A DNA stretch of 64,000 bases, from the NCBI RefSeq assembly GCF_002871935.1, contig NZ_PNHQ01000004.1:1-64000 (forward strand). Direction: 5' to 3'. Positions 9,239 through 17,307 of the stretch are shown here, one piece after another. Positions within the stretch are counted from its first letter, which is position 1; every line of letters begins with the position of its first letter. A program made the position numbers and the translations under genes. The notes beneath the pieces are model-generated. The model did not search any database, was not told where the DNA came from, and worked only from the letters and a program-made list of their open reading frames with translations. This DNA is from Aerococcus viridans (GTDB lineage Bacteria > Bacillota > Bacilli > Lactobacillales > Aerococcaceae).

Positions 9239-10591
9239 CTATTTATAATCCACACCTCTTGTATAGGCGTTAGAGGCGTCCCATAACAAGTATTCATTTG
9301 TGCCACTTTCAATTATGGCGTCAATTTGTTCTTGTACTTCAGCGGTGCCGTACTCGGTATAAGTACCATCCGCTAAATAAGAAGCGGTGAAGTCTTGTAA
9401 CCATGGTCTAGAAACCGGTGCATCATCTAGTTCAGCGTTTAAAGCATTTTCTTTTTCCATGTAGGCTTGAACGACCTCATACGGATATAAATCAGGATAA
9501 TCTAAACCAAAATAGCCTGGTCCCCAGTGAGAAGGGTAAATCATTGATGAAATTACATCGACATTTTCTGCCATCATATTATAGTTTTGTCCGATACCAG
9601 GTGTAGCGACAACATCAGTAACATAACCAAAAATATCTGCAGAAACATCCACATCATATGGTTTAAGCTCTTCGCGAGCATACGCAAGGAAGTCAGCAAT
9701 GACCATTTGACGTGCTTCAGTTGAAGCTTTACCATATTCAGCGTAGTCGCCCATGTCATAAGTCAATGTTTCACCAAAGGTCTCAAAACCTTCAGGAAAA
9801 CGAACATAGTCAAATTGGATATCTTTATATCCAGCACGTGCAGCTGATTTAGCTACTTCAACTAAGTATGCCCAGTTATCTTTATTGTATGGATTTAAGA
9901 AGGCATCACCACCGTCATTCGTCCAAACTTCACCAGATTCTGTGAGGAAGGTACGAGAGGAATCCGCGGTCGCTAAGTTTGTGTCTTTGAATGTCGTGAT
10001 ACGTGCAATTGGATAAATTTGTTTATCTTCAAAAGTTTGCATCATACGCTCGTTATCGATCGCATTTGTCTCATTGTTATTTAAGACATCACTTTCTGAA
10101 GGTAAGTCCATTGTGATATTACCATAATCATCCTTTACATCTAAAACGACTGAATTTAAGTTGGTTTCATCAATTAAGGCGATATTTTCTTGGAGTAACT
10201 CTGGATTAGTTGCACCGTCTGCTGATAGATAGATCCCTTTTACCCCATCTTCTGGATAAGCGATATGATAACCCGAATCATAGCTGAATTTTGAAGGTAA
10301 GTTTTTGGGTTGGTCTAATAGGGCAGTCTTATCAGTAGCAATTTTTTGATCTTGCGCATTATTGTCCTCACTACTTGTTGCACTTTCTTCAGTACTTTCG
10401 TTACTTGTAGTTTGGGCTTGCTGATTTTCATCAGCTAAACCAAACCATTCAGTTCTGATGCCAAAAATTAAGGCTAAACCTAATACAATGGCTGTCAGTA
10501 ATCCTAAGACTAGTTTCCAATTGAATTTAGGTCCTTCATTTTTCGGGTCTAAAGTTGAGTGATTATTTGAATTTGATTGTTGATCATTCAA
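9239..10591 (-). CDS. Putative glycoside hydrolase, DUF4015 family, membrane-anchored
   Basis: The 450-residue protein has a short cytoplasmic tail, one membrane segment (about 26-46), a Ser/Thr/Gln-rich linker (about 55-90) and an extracellular TIM-barrel-like domain. The DUF4015 signature is seen in VKGIYLSADGATNPELLQENIALIDETNLNSVVLDVKDDYGNI, in PIARITTFKD, and in IQFDYVRFPEGF. I recall that families with the FDYVRFP motif are predicted to act on polysaccharides or peptidoglycan; the substrate is unknown. It lies just upstream of a YkyA-like lipoprotein's position on the minus strand, separated by 26 bases, so the two are probably one transcript. An ISL3 copy abuts its 3' end and may have replaced its terminator. 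Confidence 0.78.
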   Translation of the reverse strand: MNDQQSNSNNHSTLDPKNEGPKFNWKLVLGLLTAIVLGLALIFGIRTEWFGLADENQQAQTTSNESTEESATSSEDNNAQDQKIATDKTALLDQPKNLPSKFSYDSGYHIAYPEDGVKGIYLSADGATNPELLQENIALIDETNLNSVVLDVKDDYGNITMDLPSESDVLNNNETNAIDNERMMQTFEDKQIYPIARITTFKDTNLATADSSRTFLTESGEVWTNDGGDAFLNPYNKDNWAYLVEVAKSAARAGYKDIQFDYVRFPEGFETFGETLTYDMGDYAEYGKASTEARQMVIADFLAYAREELKPYDVDVSADIFGYVTDVVATPGIGQNYNMMAENVDVISSMIYPSHWGPGYFGLDYPDLYPYEVVQAYMEKENALNAELDDAPVSRPWLQDFTASYLADGTYTEYGTAEVQEQIDAIIESGTNEYLLWDASNAYTRGVDYK

Positions 10592-10617
10592 GGTTTTGGC
10601 CTCCGTTCTATTAAATG

Positions 10618-11235
10618 TTATTGTGCTTGATTTGTTTTCTCAGCTAAACTTGTTAAGTCAGGCAAAATATCACTCAACACAGCTTGAGATTGTTCAAATT
10701 GGCTATTTATTTCACCCAAACCTTTAGAAAAAGTATCTAAGTCGCTATCTTCAGCCGCTAAAGAATTATAGTAATTATCTTCTAGTTCTAAAACTTTTTG
10801 ATAATGTTCAATATAAGCACTCATTTGACTGTTAACATTTGAAGCTAATTGACGTGATTGGTCGAAGTTTGCGAAATCTTCTTCACCAGTAAAATCAGTT
10901 TCATCAAATCCATTGAGACTTTCAACTTGTTTTTGGAAATCTTCAAAAATTGAAGATAATTCTTCAAAATCATCTTGTCGGGTTTGTAGGTTTTCTCGAG
11001 TAGCACCAGTTCCAGAATCAGTTAAATTAGCTAAACTTTCATCAGCAGCTAAATCTGTCTCAAAAGCCTCTTGTAATGCATCTTCTTGTGTTTGAATAGC
11101 TGACAATTGAGTCATCATAGATTGTGCATCAGTCGCAGATTTTGAAACTACTTGGTCAGGTGAAGCTGTACAAGCTGATAAAGCGCCAATACTTACAGTA
11201 ACAATTGCAAGAATGGATAATTTCTTCAATACCAT
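10618..11235 (-). CDS. YkyA-like cell-wall-associated lipoprotein
   Basis: A 205-residue lipoprotein: a positively charged start, a hydrophobic stretch and the lipobox LSAC, with Cys at residue 21. The mature part is acidic and helical, probably coiled coil, rich in Gln, Glu and Asp, and resembles the YkyA family of putative cell-wall-binding lipoproteins (LEDNYYNSLAAEDSDLDTFSKGLGEIN). AAGGAGATAGATA precedes the ATG. It is first in a two-gene unit with the DUF4015 protein, which supports an envelope role. The family assignment rests on pattern memory. Confidence 0.72.
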   Translation of the reverse strand: MVLKKLSILAIVTVSIGALSACTASPDQVVSKSATDAQSMMTQLSAIQTQEDALQEAFETDLAADESLANLTDSGTGATRENLQTRQDDFEELSSIFEDFQKQVESLNGFDETDFTGEEDFANFDQSRQLASNVNSQMSAYIEHYQKVLELEDNYYNSLAAEDSDLDTFSKGLGEINSQFEQSQAVLSDILPDLTSLAEKTNQAQ

Positions 11236-11521
11236 TATCTATCTCCTTATTCTATTTTTTTAAATATTAACGGTTGATGGACACTGAATATAGTATCCCA
11301 ATAATAATTAATAAAGTATAACGTATCTTTAATGATACGAGACTAGCCTAGATTTCTCAAGAAATTAATCTAATTTTTAGCATATACTCACATACTTGCT
11401 AAAATTTAGTTTTCATAATTTAAGACTTTAGTCCCTATTTTAAGTGTAAGGTTTAGATATAATATAATGTTAGAAAGAGTGAAAATGTTATGGACAAATA
11501 ATCAAGGGGGAGTATACGACC

Positions 11522-12529
11522 ATGAGCAAGAAAGACCAGCAGCGACTTTGGCGATTAGGCCTCGCAGCAGCTGCAACAGGTGTAGGCTATATTTATCATG
11601 CTATGAGTCAAGAACGTTCGGTGCGAAGTAAAGTGATTCAAGATGGTATGCGCATTAAGCGAGAAGCTGAGCGATTCACTCCTAAAAATAGGAAACAGCA
11701 AGCAACAGCAGACTTAGCTAAGCGAAGTATCAACCACGAAAACTTATTCTTCATCACACGAGACCATTCTTCAAAGATTCATCGTGGACAACAGGGGGTT
11801 ATGATTGACATGACTGCGCAAAATACGGCCCCAGACCCACAAGTTAGTGATAAAGACAAAAATCAACCCTGGATAATTTATTTTCATGGCGGTAGTGGCA
11901 TCCATACACTACAGGAGCGTGAGTGGTATTTTGTCCAAAAAATAAACCAAGAATTTCAAGATGACGCCAATGTATCTATTCCATTACTCCGTTCATTTGC
12001 CAACTATGATTTAGCGAGTGAAGCTGGACGAATCACTTCTTTAATAGAAGAGCTTGCTAAAAAAATGGGACGGTCCCTTCAAAACGTTTACTTTTTAGCG
12101 TCAGATACAGGCGCAATACCAGCATTGTTAGTTGCTGATCGAATGGATCAAATAGGGTATCCGATAAAACGGGTTATGTTATTATCTCCTTGGTTAAACA
12201 CTACTTTTGAAGATGTCCATATTCATCCAGATGATGTACAATTTGATGCTACAAAGGTAAATGCTTTAAAGACAATTTGGCAGGAAAGAAACCCCGCTTT
12301 AAATTATGCTAAGATGCCGATAGAATCGTTGCCAATAGTGGATTTTATTAATGGTTCGGATGATAGTCATGCTTGTGATGGTAAGTGGCTACACCGCCGG
12401 TTGCGTGCACATAATCATATGAGTAACTACTATCAGTTTGATTATATGCATCATGAATTTTATTTGAATAACATACCAGAGCGTCAGGAAGTTATCGATA
12501 TCATCTATCAACAAATAATGAATCCATAG
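11522..12529 (+). CDS. Alpha/beta-hydrolase fold-3 protein, nucleophile apparently missing
   Basis: A 335-residue protein with an N-terminal hydrophobic helix (about 11-24). The HSL-type oxyanion motif HGGSG is at 122-126, a LSPW motif typical of this family near 221-224, and possible acid and base residues in GSDD (278-281) and HH (310-311). At the nucleophile elbow, where relatives have GDSAG, this protein reads SDTGA (194-198), so the usual serine is Thr196. It may be catalytically inactive or use another residue. AAGGGGGAG lies about ten bases before the ATG. It is followed by its own transcription unit (yugP-like gene with a separate promoter). Confidence 0.75.
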   Translation: MSKKDQQRLWRLGLAAAATGVGYIYHAMSQERSVRSKVIQDGMRIKREAERFTPKNRKQQATADLAKRSINHENLFFITRDHSSKIHRGQQGVMIDMTAQNTAPDPQVSDKDKNQPWIIYFHGGSGIHTLQEREWYFVQKINQEFQDDANVSIPLLRSFANYDLASEAGRITSLIEELAKKMGRSLQNVYFLASDTGAIPALLVADRMDQIGYPIKRVMLLSPWLNTTFEDVHIHPDDVQFDATKVNALKTIWQERNPALNYAKMPIESLPIVDFINGSDDSHACDGKWLHRRLRAHNHMSNYYQFDYMHHEFYLNNIPERQEVIDIIYQQIMNP

Positions 12530-12542
12530 CCTAGCATCTGTA

Positions 12543-12571
12543 TTGGTTAAGGTGGGCTAAGCTGTTATAAT
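12543..12571 (+). promoter_or_regulatory. Promoter of the YugP-like peptidase gene
   Basis: TTGGTT, a 17-base spacer and TATAAT, ending 20 bases before the ATG; the AAAGGAG ribosome binding site lies between. Confidence 0.7.
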
Positions 12572-12591
12572 ATTAGAAAAGGAGTGATTCG

Positions 12592-13290
12592 ATGTATTTC
12601 CCCATGATGTTTGACTGGACTTATATCTTAATTATTATTGGTGCTGTGATTGCGTCAATCGCAAGTGCTAACGTCAACCGCACATTTAATAAATATAGTA
12701 AATACACCACTGAAAAAGGGATGACAGGGACTCAAGTTGCCGAGTACATCCTACAATATTCAGGGATTACTAACGTACGTGTTGAACGTATTTCCGGTAA
12801 CTTAACTGACCATTATGATCCTAGTAATAAGGTATTACGTCTTTCGGATGCTACAGCGAACTCAACATCTATCGCAGCGATTGGCGTTGCAGCCCATGAA
12901 TGTGGCCATGCTGTCCAAGATGCCAAAGGGTACTTTATGATGACATTACGTCAAAAAATTGTACCCGTAGTGAATATTGGTTCTACACTATCTTGGCCAA
13001 TTTTAATTCTTGGTGCAATTGCTGGTTTTAACCAAACCCTTATTAATATTGGCATTATGTTGTTCTCACTAACCTTACTATTCCAATTGGTGACGTTACC
13101 AGTAGAGTTTGATGCATCGAAACGGGCTTTACAAATCATGGAAGAAGGTCATGTATTAACGGCAAGTGAGTTACCATATGCGCGTAAGACTTTAAAAGCT
13201 GCTGCTATGACCTATGTAGCTTCTGCAATAGCAGGTGCATTGTCACTATTACGTGTATTGATTTTATTTGGAGGTCGCTCTCGCGACTAA
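12592..13290 (+). CDS. yugP: Neutral zinc metallopeptidase, YugP family
   Basis: A 232-residue membrane protein of the Zn_peptidase_2 (YugP) family. It has an N-terminal membrane segment (about 9-26), a cytoplasmic or surface region with LRLSDATANSTSIAAIGVAAHECGHAVQD, in which HECGH at 102-106 is the zinc site, and three further membrane segments. The segment FDASKRALQIM is also typical. The substrate is not known to me; membrane protein quality control is a reasonable guess. A weak terminator follows at 13319-13350. Confidence 0.85.
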   Translation: MYFPMMFDWTYILIIIGAVIASIASANVNRTFNKYSKYTTEKGMTGTQVAEYILQYSGITNVRVERISGNLTDHYDPSNKVLRLSDATANSTSIAAIGVAAHECGHAVQDAKGYFMMTLRQKIVPVVNIGSTLSWPILILGAIAGFNQTLINIGIMLFSLTLLFQLVTLPVEFDASKRALQIMEEGHVLTASELPYARKTLKAAAMTYVASAIAGALSLLRVLILFGGRSRD

Positions 13291-13318
13291 TCGTTATACG
13301 CTATAATGATAAATAGAC

Positions 13319-13350
13319 AACCTTGAGTACAATTGTGCTCAGGGTTATTC
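13319..13350 (+). terminator. Likely terminator after the YugP-like gene
   Basis: AACCTTGAGTAC pairs imperfectly with GTGCTCAGGGTT around AATT, followed by ATTCTTTTG. The T-run is weak. Confidence 0.5.
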
Positions 13351-13448
13351 TTTTGTGTGAAATAGGTCCTAGGGTGGATGACGAAAAGTAGATTTTTGAT
13401 AATATATTGTTATTAGATGAAGTAGAAGTAAAGAGGGGGTGACCATGG

Positions 13449-14282
13449 TTGAGAAGAAATTTAAAAGAACAGGCGAAAGAAACGCTCAACCAGCATACAG
13501 GTTGGTTTGTTATTTTTACGATTATTTATTGGGCTATTGTTTGGATAATGAGTACAATACCAACAGCAATATCTTTTGTCCTTTTTCCAATTAGTATCTT
13601 CATTTGGCTTGGAACAATCATTTTTATGGCTGGGGCAGATATGGCATATCTCCGTTCATTGATGGTGAAAAATAATCAACGACCAGTCCGCATTCACCGT
13701 GATATTGTAGGACCAATTATACGGGACGCAATAAAATTTACTTGGTCACATATCCTTCGTGGTTTTTATATATTCATGTGGTCATTATTATTCTTCTTAC
13801 CAGCGATTTATAAAGGAGTGGGTTATGCAATGACAGATTATCTCATTATCGACTTCCCAATTTTGACAGCTAGAGAAGCCATTACTGAAAGTCGCCGGAT
13901 GATGAGAGGGCGAAAATGGCGGTTTATCTGGTTAAACTTACGGTTTATCGGCTGGTATTTACTGATACCATTCACATTAGGCTTAGCTTATTTCTATGTT
14001 AAACCATACCACAGCCTCGCTTTGATCAACTTCTATGAAGAAACATTAGATGAAAAAGGCTATCCAGAAAAAGTATCGAACCTTAAACGCGCTAGACAAT
14101 ATCGCACTAAAGAAGTCATTGTTGAAGCAGATGAGTTAGCAGCTGATCATCAAACCAAGGTGAAAACAACCCGACCAAGTCACCGAGACTTTACACGAAA
14201 AGAAAAACCATCCATCTTCAAAAGAAAACACCGTTTCATAGAAGACCAGTATACAGACGACAAAAACTGGAACGACTTTTAA
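13449..14282 (+). CDS. DUF975 family membrane protein
   Basis: The 277-residue protein begins LRRNLKEQAKETLNQHTGW, the usual opening of DUF975 proteins, has about five to six membrane segments, and carries the family motif TAREAITESRRMMRGRKWRFIWLNLRFIGWYLL in the middle. The last 70 residues are basic and probably cytoplasmic. TTG at 13449 is the likely start because AGAGGGGGTG lies about nine bases upstream. Function is unknown. The stop codon overlaps the first base of the tandem hairpin array, and the last codons (AACGACT) resemble the repeat's unit junction, so the 3' end may have been reshaped by the repeats. Confidence 0.78.
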   Translation: MRRNLKEQAKETLNQHTGWFVIFTIIYWAIVWIMSTIPTAISFVLFPISIFIWLGTIIFMAGADMAYLRSLMVKNNQRPVRIHRDIVGPIIRDAIKFTWSHILRGFYIFMWSLLFFLPAIYKGVGYAMTDYLIIDFPILTAREAITESRRMMRGRKWRFIWLNLRFIGWYLLIPFTLGLAYFYVKPYHSLALINFYEETLDEKGYPEKVSNLKRARQYRTKEVIVEADELAADHQTKVKTTRPSHRDFTRKEKPSIFKRKHRFIEDQYTDDKNWNDF

Positions 14283-14400
14283 AACAGGGTGTGAGCGTCG
14301 ACGCCAAGAAAGGAACCGATGGAAGATGAAGGCAGTAGATGGCGAAGTCAGCTACAAATTCATCTGAAACGCAGTCCTTTCTGGAGACGCGAACCCAACT
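14282..14400 (+). repeat. Hairpin unit 1 (type A)
   Basis: Outer pairing GCGTC/GACGC and CC-AGAAAGGA/TCCTTTCT-GG (one bulged A); internal loop with TGGAAGA and TCTGAA; inner pairing GATGAA/TTCATC and GTAG/CTAC, capped by TGGC-GAA-GTCA, which contains one G-U pair. Confidence 0.8.
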
Positions 14401-14518
14401 AAACAGGGTGTGAGCGAGACCGCTTAGCTCAATGAATCTGGAAGAATAGTGTCGTATCACACAAAGTGTGATGCAAACTATTCTGAAGAGGACTTGAGCT
14501 GGTAGAGCAAACCCGACT
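14401..14518 (+). repeat. Hairpin unit 2 (type B)
   Basis: Outer pairing AGCTCAA/TTGAGCT; internal loop TGGAAGA and TCTGAA; inner pairing AGAATAGT/ACTATTCT, capped by ATCACAC-AAA-GTGTGAT. The arms share no sequence with type A, while the linker and internal loop are kept. Confidence 0.8.
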
Positions 14519-14636
14519 AAACAGGATGTGAGACAGGGCGTTCAGACAGGAGACGATGGAAGAAATAGATGTAGTGATGGCACATCACACAATCTATTTC
14601 TGAAGCGGACACCTGTCTGCCCTGACAAGCTCAACT
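14519..14636 (+). repeat. Hairpin unit 3 (type C)
   Basis: Outer pairing CAGGG/CCCTG and CAGACAGG/CCTGTCTG; internal loop TGGAAGA and TCTGAA; inner pairing AGAAATAGAT/ATCTATTTCT, capped by GTGATG-GCA-CATCAC. The linker variant here is AAACAGGATGTGAG. Confidence 0.8.
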
Positions 14637-14755
14637 AAACAGGGTGTGAGCGTCGACGCCAAGAAAGGAACCGTTGGAAGATGAAGGCAGTAGATGACGC
14701 AGTCAGCTACAAGTTCATCTGAAACGCAGTCCTTTCTGGAGACGCGAACCCGACT
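14637..14755 (+). repeat. Hairpin unit 4 (type A, diverged copy of unit 1)
   Basis: About six differences from unit 1 over 119 bp. In the apical stem TGGC/GTCA of unit 1 becomes TGAC/GTCA, turning a G-U pair into A-U, so pairing is preserved. Confidence 0.8.
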
Positions 14756-14791
14756 AAACAGGATGTGAGACAGGGCGTCCAGACAGGAGAC
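14756..14791 (+). repeat. Truncated hairpin unit 5 (type C)
   Basis: The first 36 bases match unit 3 with one difference, then the sequence diverges. The right half of the hairpin is missing, so the array seems broken at this end. Confidence 0.75.
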
Positions 14792-14870
14792 TTCTAACGC
14801 ATTTGACCGAGTATATGCTAAAGCATCAACTCGCTCATAAGATGGAAGACTACTGAAAATTACATAAAGC

Positions 14871-14960
14871 AAAAAAGCACACGAACTTTATAGGGGACCC
14901 CAAAAGTTAGACCAAAAATCTAACTTTTGAGGACTCCACATTAGTTGATGTGCTTTTTTA
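14871..14960. repeat. Nested palindrome resembling two fused IS ends
   Basis: An inner pair of arms (14893-14911 and 14919-14937) matches at 16 of 19 positions when reverse complemented and shares CAAAAGTTAGA. An outer pair (14871-14887 and 14943-14960) shares AAAAAAGCACA and AACT. The GGACCCCAAAAGTTAGA type of sequence reminds me of IS3-family ends, so this may be an IS deletion relic or a very small MITE. Since the outer right arm ends in a T-run it could also work as a terminator. Confidence 0.5.
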
Positions 14961-14970
14961 TGGAGTTGAG

Positions 14971-15004
14971 AAAAACACACCTCAAATTTCTTTGAAGTGT
15001 GTTT
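14971..15004 (-). terminator. Terminator of glnA
   Basis: On the minus strand ACACACTTCAAA and TTTGAGGTGTGT pair around a GAAA tetraloop and are followed by TTTTC. It begins about 12 bases after the glnA stop. Confidence 0.8.
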
Positions 15005-15015
15005 CATTATCTAGA

Positions 15016-16350
15016 TTAGTATTGCTCTAAGTATGTATTTAATTCCCAGTCAGTTACTTGTTGTAAGTATTCTTGGCATTCAATACGTTTGCTTGATAAG
15101 AAATTAGCTGTAATATGTGTACCTAGGGCATCTTGTACAATACTATCTAATTCTAATTCGTCTAAAGCGCGGGATAATGAGCTAGGTAATTTATCAATAC
15201 CACCATTTACTAATTCATCAGCAGTCATTTTGTAAACGTTACGAGAAATAGGTGCTGGTGCAACCATTTCATCTTCGATACCCTTAAGACCGGCACCTAA
15301 GATAGCTGCTAGAGCTAAATATGGGTTAGCCGCAGGGTCAACTGAACGTAATTCAACACGCGTTGATTTGCCTCGAGCTGATGGGATACGGATAAGTGGA
15401 GAACGGTTACGTGTAGACCACGCAATATTTACAGGCGCTTCATAGCCAGAAACCAAACGCTTGTATGAGTTCACAATTGGGTTAGCTACAGCAGTGATTG
15501 CTTTTGCATGTTCTAGGATACCAGCGATAAATTGCATAGCTGTTTCAGATAATTGTGTTTCACTATTTTCGTCAAAGAATACATTTTCATTTCCTTTAAA
15601 TAAAGACATGTTACAGTGCATACCCGAACCGTTAATACCATAAATTGGTTTTGGCATGAAGGTAGCATGTAAGTTGTATTTACGCGCAACAGTTTTAACG
15701 ATCAATTTAAATAATTGAATTTTATCACAAGCATCAACAACATCAGTATATTTAAAATCAATTTCGTGCTGGCCAATAGCAACCTCATGGTGAGAAGCTT
15801 CAACCTCAAAGCCAAGGTCTTCAAGGACTAATACGATTTCACGACGACAGTTTTCACCTAAGTCTACGGGAGCCACATCAAAGTAACCACCAACATCATT
15901 TACGCGCGTAGTGGGGTTGCCATCTTCAGCAAGTTTGAACAAGAAGAACTCTGGTTCAGGACCTAAGTTGAAAGCTGAGAATCCGAAGTCATCTAATTTT
16001 TTCACCACTCGTTTTAAATTACCCCGAGGGTCAGCTGCAAATGGTTCACCTTCAGTTGTGTAAATATCACAAATTAAGATGGCAACTTTTCTATCATCAG
16101 AACCCCAAGGGAAAACCGTCCAAGTATTTAAATCTGGGTATAGCTTCATATCAGCTTCTTCAATACGGACAAAACCATCAATAGAAGAACCATCAAAGGC
16201 CATTTCGTTATCTAAAGCCTTATCTAGCTGTGATACGGGGATTTCAACGTTTTTTAAGATACCGTTAACATCTGAAAAAGCTAAGCGAATAAAATGTACA
16301 TTTTTTTCTTTTGCGTCTTCAAAAATTGCTTCTCTTGTCCAAGTTGGCAT
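15016..16350 (-). CDS. glnA: Glutamine synthetase, type I
   Basis: Catalyses ATP-dependent amidation of glutamate to glutamine, the main ammonium assimilation step. The 444-residue length is that of the Firmicute GSI-alpha class. Seen are the N-terminal [11 protein letters not shown], the active-site stretches GPEPEFFLF and [11 protein letters not shown], the ATP-site segment [23 protein letters not shown], and NRSPLIRIP. The residue region around LSRALDEL near the C-terminus replaces the adenylylation loop of the beta class, as expected. AAAGGAG precedes the ATG. It stands alone: no glnR gene is adjacent, although a perfect GlnR operator lies upstream. Confidence 0.97.
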   Translation of the reverse strand: MPTWTREAIFEDAKEKNVHFIRLAFSDVNGILKNVEIPVSQLDKALDNEMAFDGSSIDGFVRIEEADMKLYPDLNTWTVFPWGSDDRKVAILICDIYTTEGEPFAADPRGNLKRVVKKLDDFGFSAFNLGPEPEFFLFKLAEDGNPTTRVNDVGGYFDVAPVDLGENCRREIVLVLEDLGFEVEASHHEVAIGQHEIDFKYTDVVDACDKIQLFKLIVKTVARKYNLHATFMPKPIYGINGSGMHCNMSLFKGNENVFFDENSETQLSETAMQFIAGILEHAKAITAVANPIVNSYKRLVSGYEAPVNIAWSTRNRSPLIRIPSARGKSTRVELRSVDPAANPYLALAAILGAGLKGIEDEMVAPAPISRNVYKMTADELVNGGIDKLPSSLSRALDELELDSIVQDALGTHITANFLSSKRIECQEYLQQVTDWELNTYLEQY

Positions 16351-16394
16351 AAAAAATTGCTCCTTTTTGTCGTCCTAAATTTAATTACTTGTGT

Positions 16395-16423
16395 ATTATG
16401 AAACTATTTTTAATAGATTGCAA
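16395..16423 (-). promoter_or_regulatory. glnA promoter
   Basis: Minus strand: TTGCAA, a 17-base spacer and CATAAT. It lies just downstream of the GlnR-type operator. Confidence 0.65.
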
Positions 16424-16441
16424 GCAGAAATTAACGTTTTG

Positions 16442-16458
16442 TGTTATAAAATATAACA
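16442..16458. promoter_or_regulatory. GlnR/TnrA-type operator
   Basis: TGTTA-N7-TAACA matches the GlnR/TnrA consensus TGTNA-N7-TNACA exactly and is part of a longer palindrome (TTTTGTG on one side, CACAAAA on the other). It lies 19 bases upstream of the glnA -35 and between glnA and the divergent DUF554 gene. Confidence 0.85.
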
Positions 16459-16557
16459 CAAAAATAGAAATTAACAAAAATCTCACATAAACTACATAAA
16501 ATTCTCATATTTGCTATAATGAAATGCATGGAAAAAGAAAAAATGAGGATGAAGAAT

Positions 16558-17253
16558 ATGGTTATTTTAGGGGCAATAGTCAATGCAATCAGTATTGTAT
16601 TTGGGGCCAGAGCTGGTACTACATTTGGTCACTTGTTAAAAGACAATACTAGAAAAGGGATAATGACAGCTGTTGCCTTGGTCGTTATTTTTATCGGCGT
16701 TCAAGGTGCACTTGAAACAGAAAATCTTATCGTTATGGTACTGTCATTAGTTGTAGGCACTATAATAGGAGAAATAGTTGATTTTGACGGAAAATTTAAT
16801 CACCTCGCCTTAAAATTACAAGAAAAGGTTACCAGTAATAGTGATGCATCTACCTTTCAAGAAGCTTTTGTATCAGCTAGCTTATTTGTCGTTGTAGGTG
16901 CTATGGCAATTATTGGCTCCTTACAAAGTGGCTTATTTCTAGACCATAGCACGATGTATGCCAAGTCGATTTTAGATTTCGTATTCGTCTTTGTAATATC
17001 GTCAACACTCGGGATCGGTGCAGCTTTTGCGGCTATACCATTATTGATTTATGAATCCGGACTATCCCTATTATCTGCATCCATCGCACCGTTATTAGGG
17101 GAGATGGTGACTACAGAAATTGGTGCAGTAGGATCCTTACTCATTATGGGGTTAGGCTTTAACCTCCTACAAATTACCGACATTAAAGTCATGAATATTT
17201 CTCCATCTATGTTTATTCCGATAATCTTGATATCAATTTTCAACTTATTTTAG
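16558..17253 (+). CDS. DUF554 family membrane protein
   Basis: A protein of about 231 residues with six to seven membrane segments and the DUF554 pattern: MVILGAIVNAISIVFGARAGT at the start, EIVDFDGKFN after segment two, and GAVGSLLIMGLGFNLL near the end. The frame could begin at 16519, but a TATAAT (16515-16520) overlaps that codon, so I place the start at ATG 16558, nine bases after GAGG. Function is unknown; a transporter role has been suggested for the family. It is divergent from glnA and might share the GlnR site. Confidence 0.78.
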   Translation: MVILGAIVNAISIVFGARAGTTFGHLLKDNTRKGIMTAVALVVIFIGVQGALETENLIVMVLSLVVGTIIGEIVDFDGKFNHLALKLQEKVTSNSDASTFQEAFVSASLFVVVGAMAIIGSLQSGLFLDHSTMYAKSILDFVFVFVISSTLGIGAAFAAIPLLIYESGLSLLSASIAPLLGEMVTTEIGAVGSLLIMGLGFNLLQITDIKVMNISPSMFIPIILISIFNLF

Positions 17254-17307
17254 GCTATAATAGAAGAAAGTCGTTCAATGCGTATTCAAAATAGAGGAGA
17301 AAATTTT

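Larger units (their letters stand above)
14282..14791 (+). repeat. Tandem array of five hairpin units (~118 bp each), unrecognised family
   Basis: Four complete units (119, 118, 118 and 119 bp) and one truncated unit follow each other without spacing. Each starts AAACAGG(G/A)TGTGAG and ends AACCC(A/G)ACT or a variant. Within each, an outer stem, an internal loop (TGGAAGA on the left, TCTGAA on the right) and an inner stem-loop can form. The arms differ between unit types but stay self-complementary. The order is A-B-C-A'-C'(truncated). No credible protein is encoded. Strand is shown as plus for convenience, following DUF975; transcription is not proven. Confidence 0.85.

Noticed and set aside
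14282..14791. CRISPR array
   Set aside because: Repeated parts are long, the units abut, unit types recur, and no cas genes are near.
14236..14872. Two minus-strand reading frames with similar products (LFSxVRVSRKDCVSDE...)
   Set aside because: Their similarity comes from hairpin units 1 and 4. The frames cross unit boundaries and the stem structure explains the conservation better than a protein.
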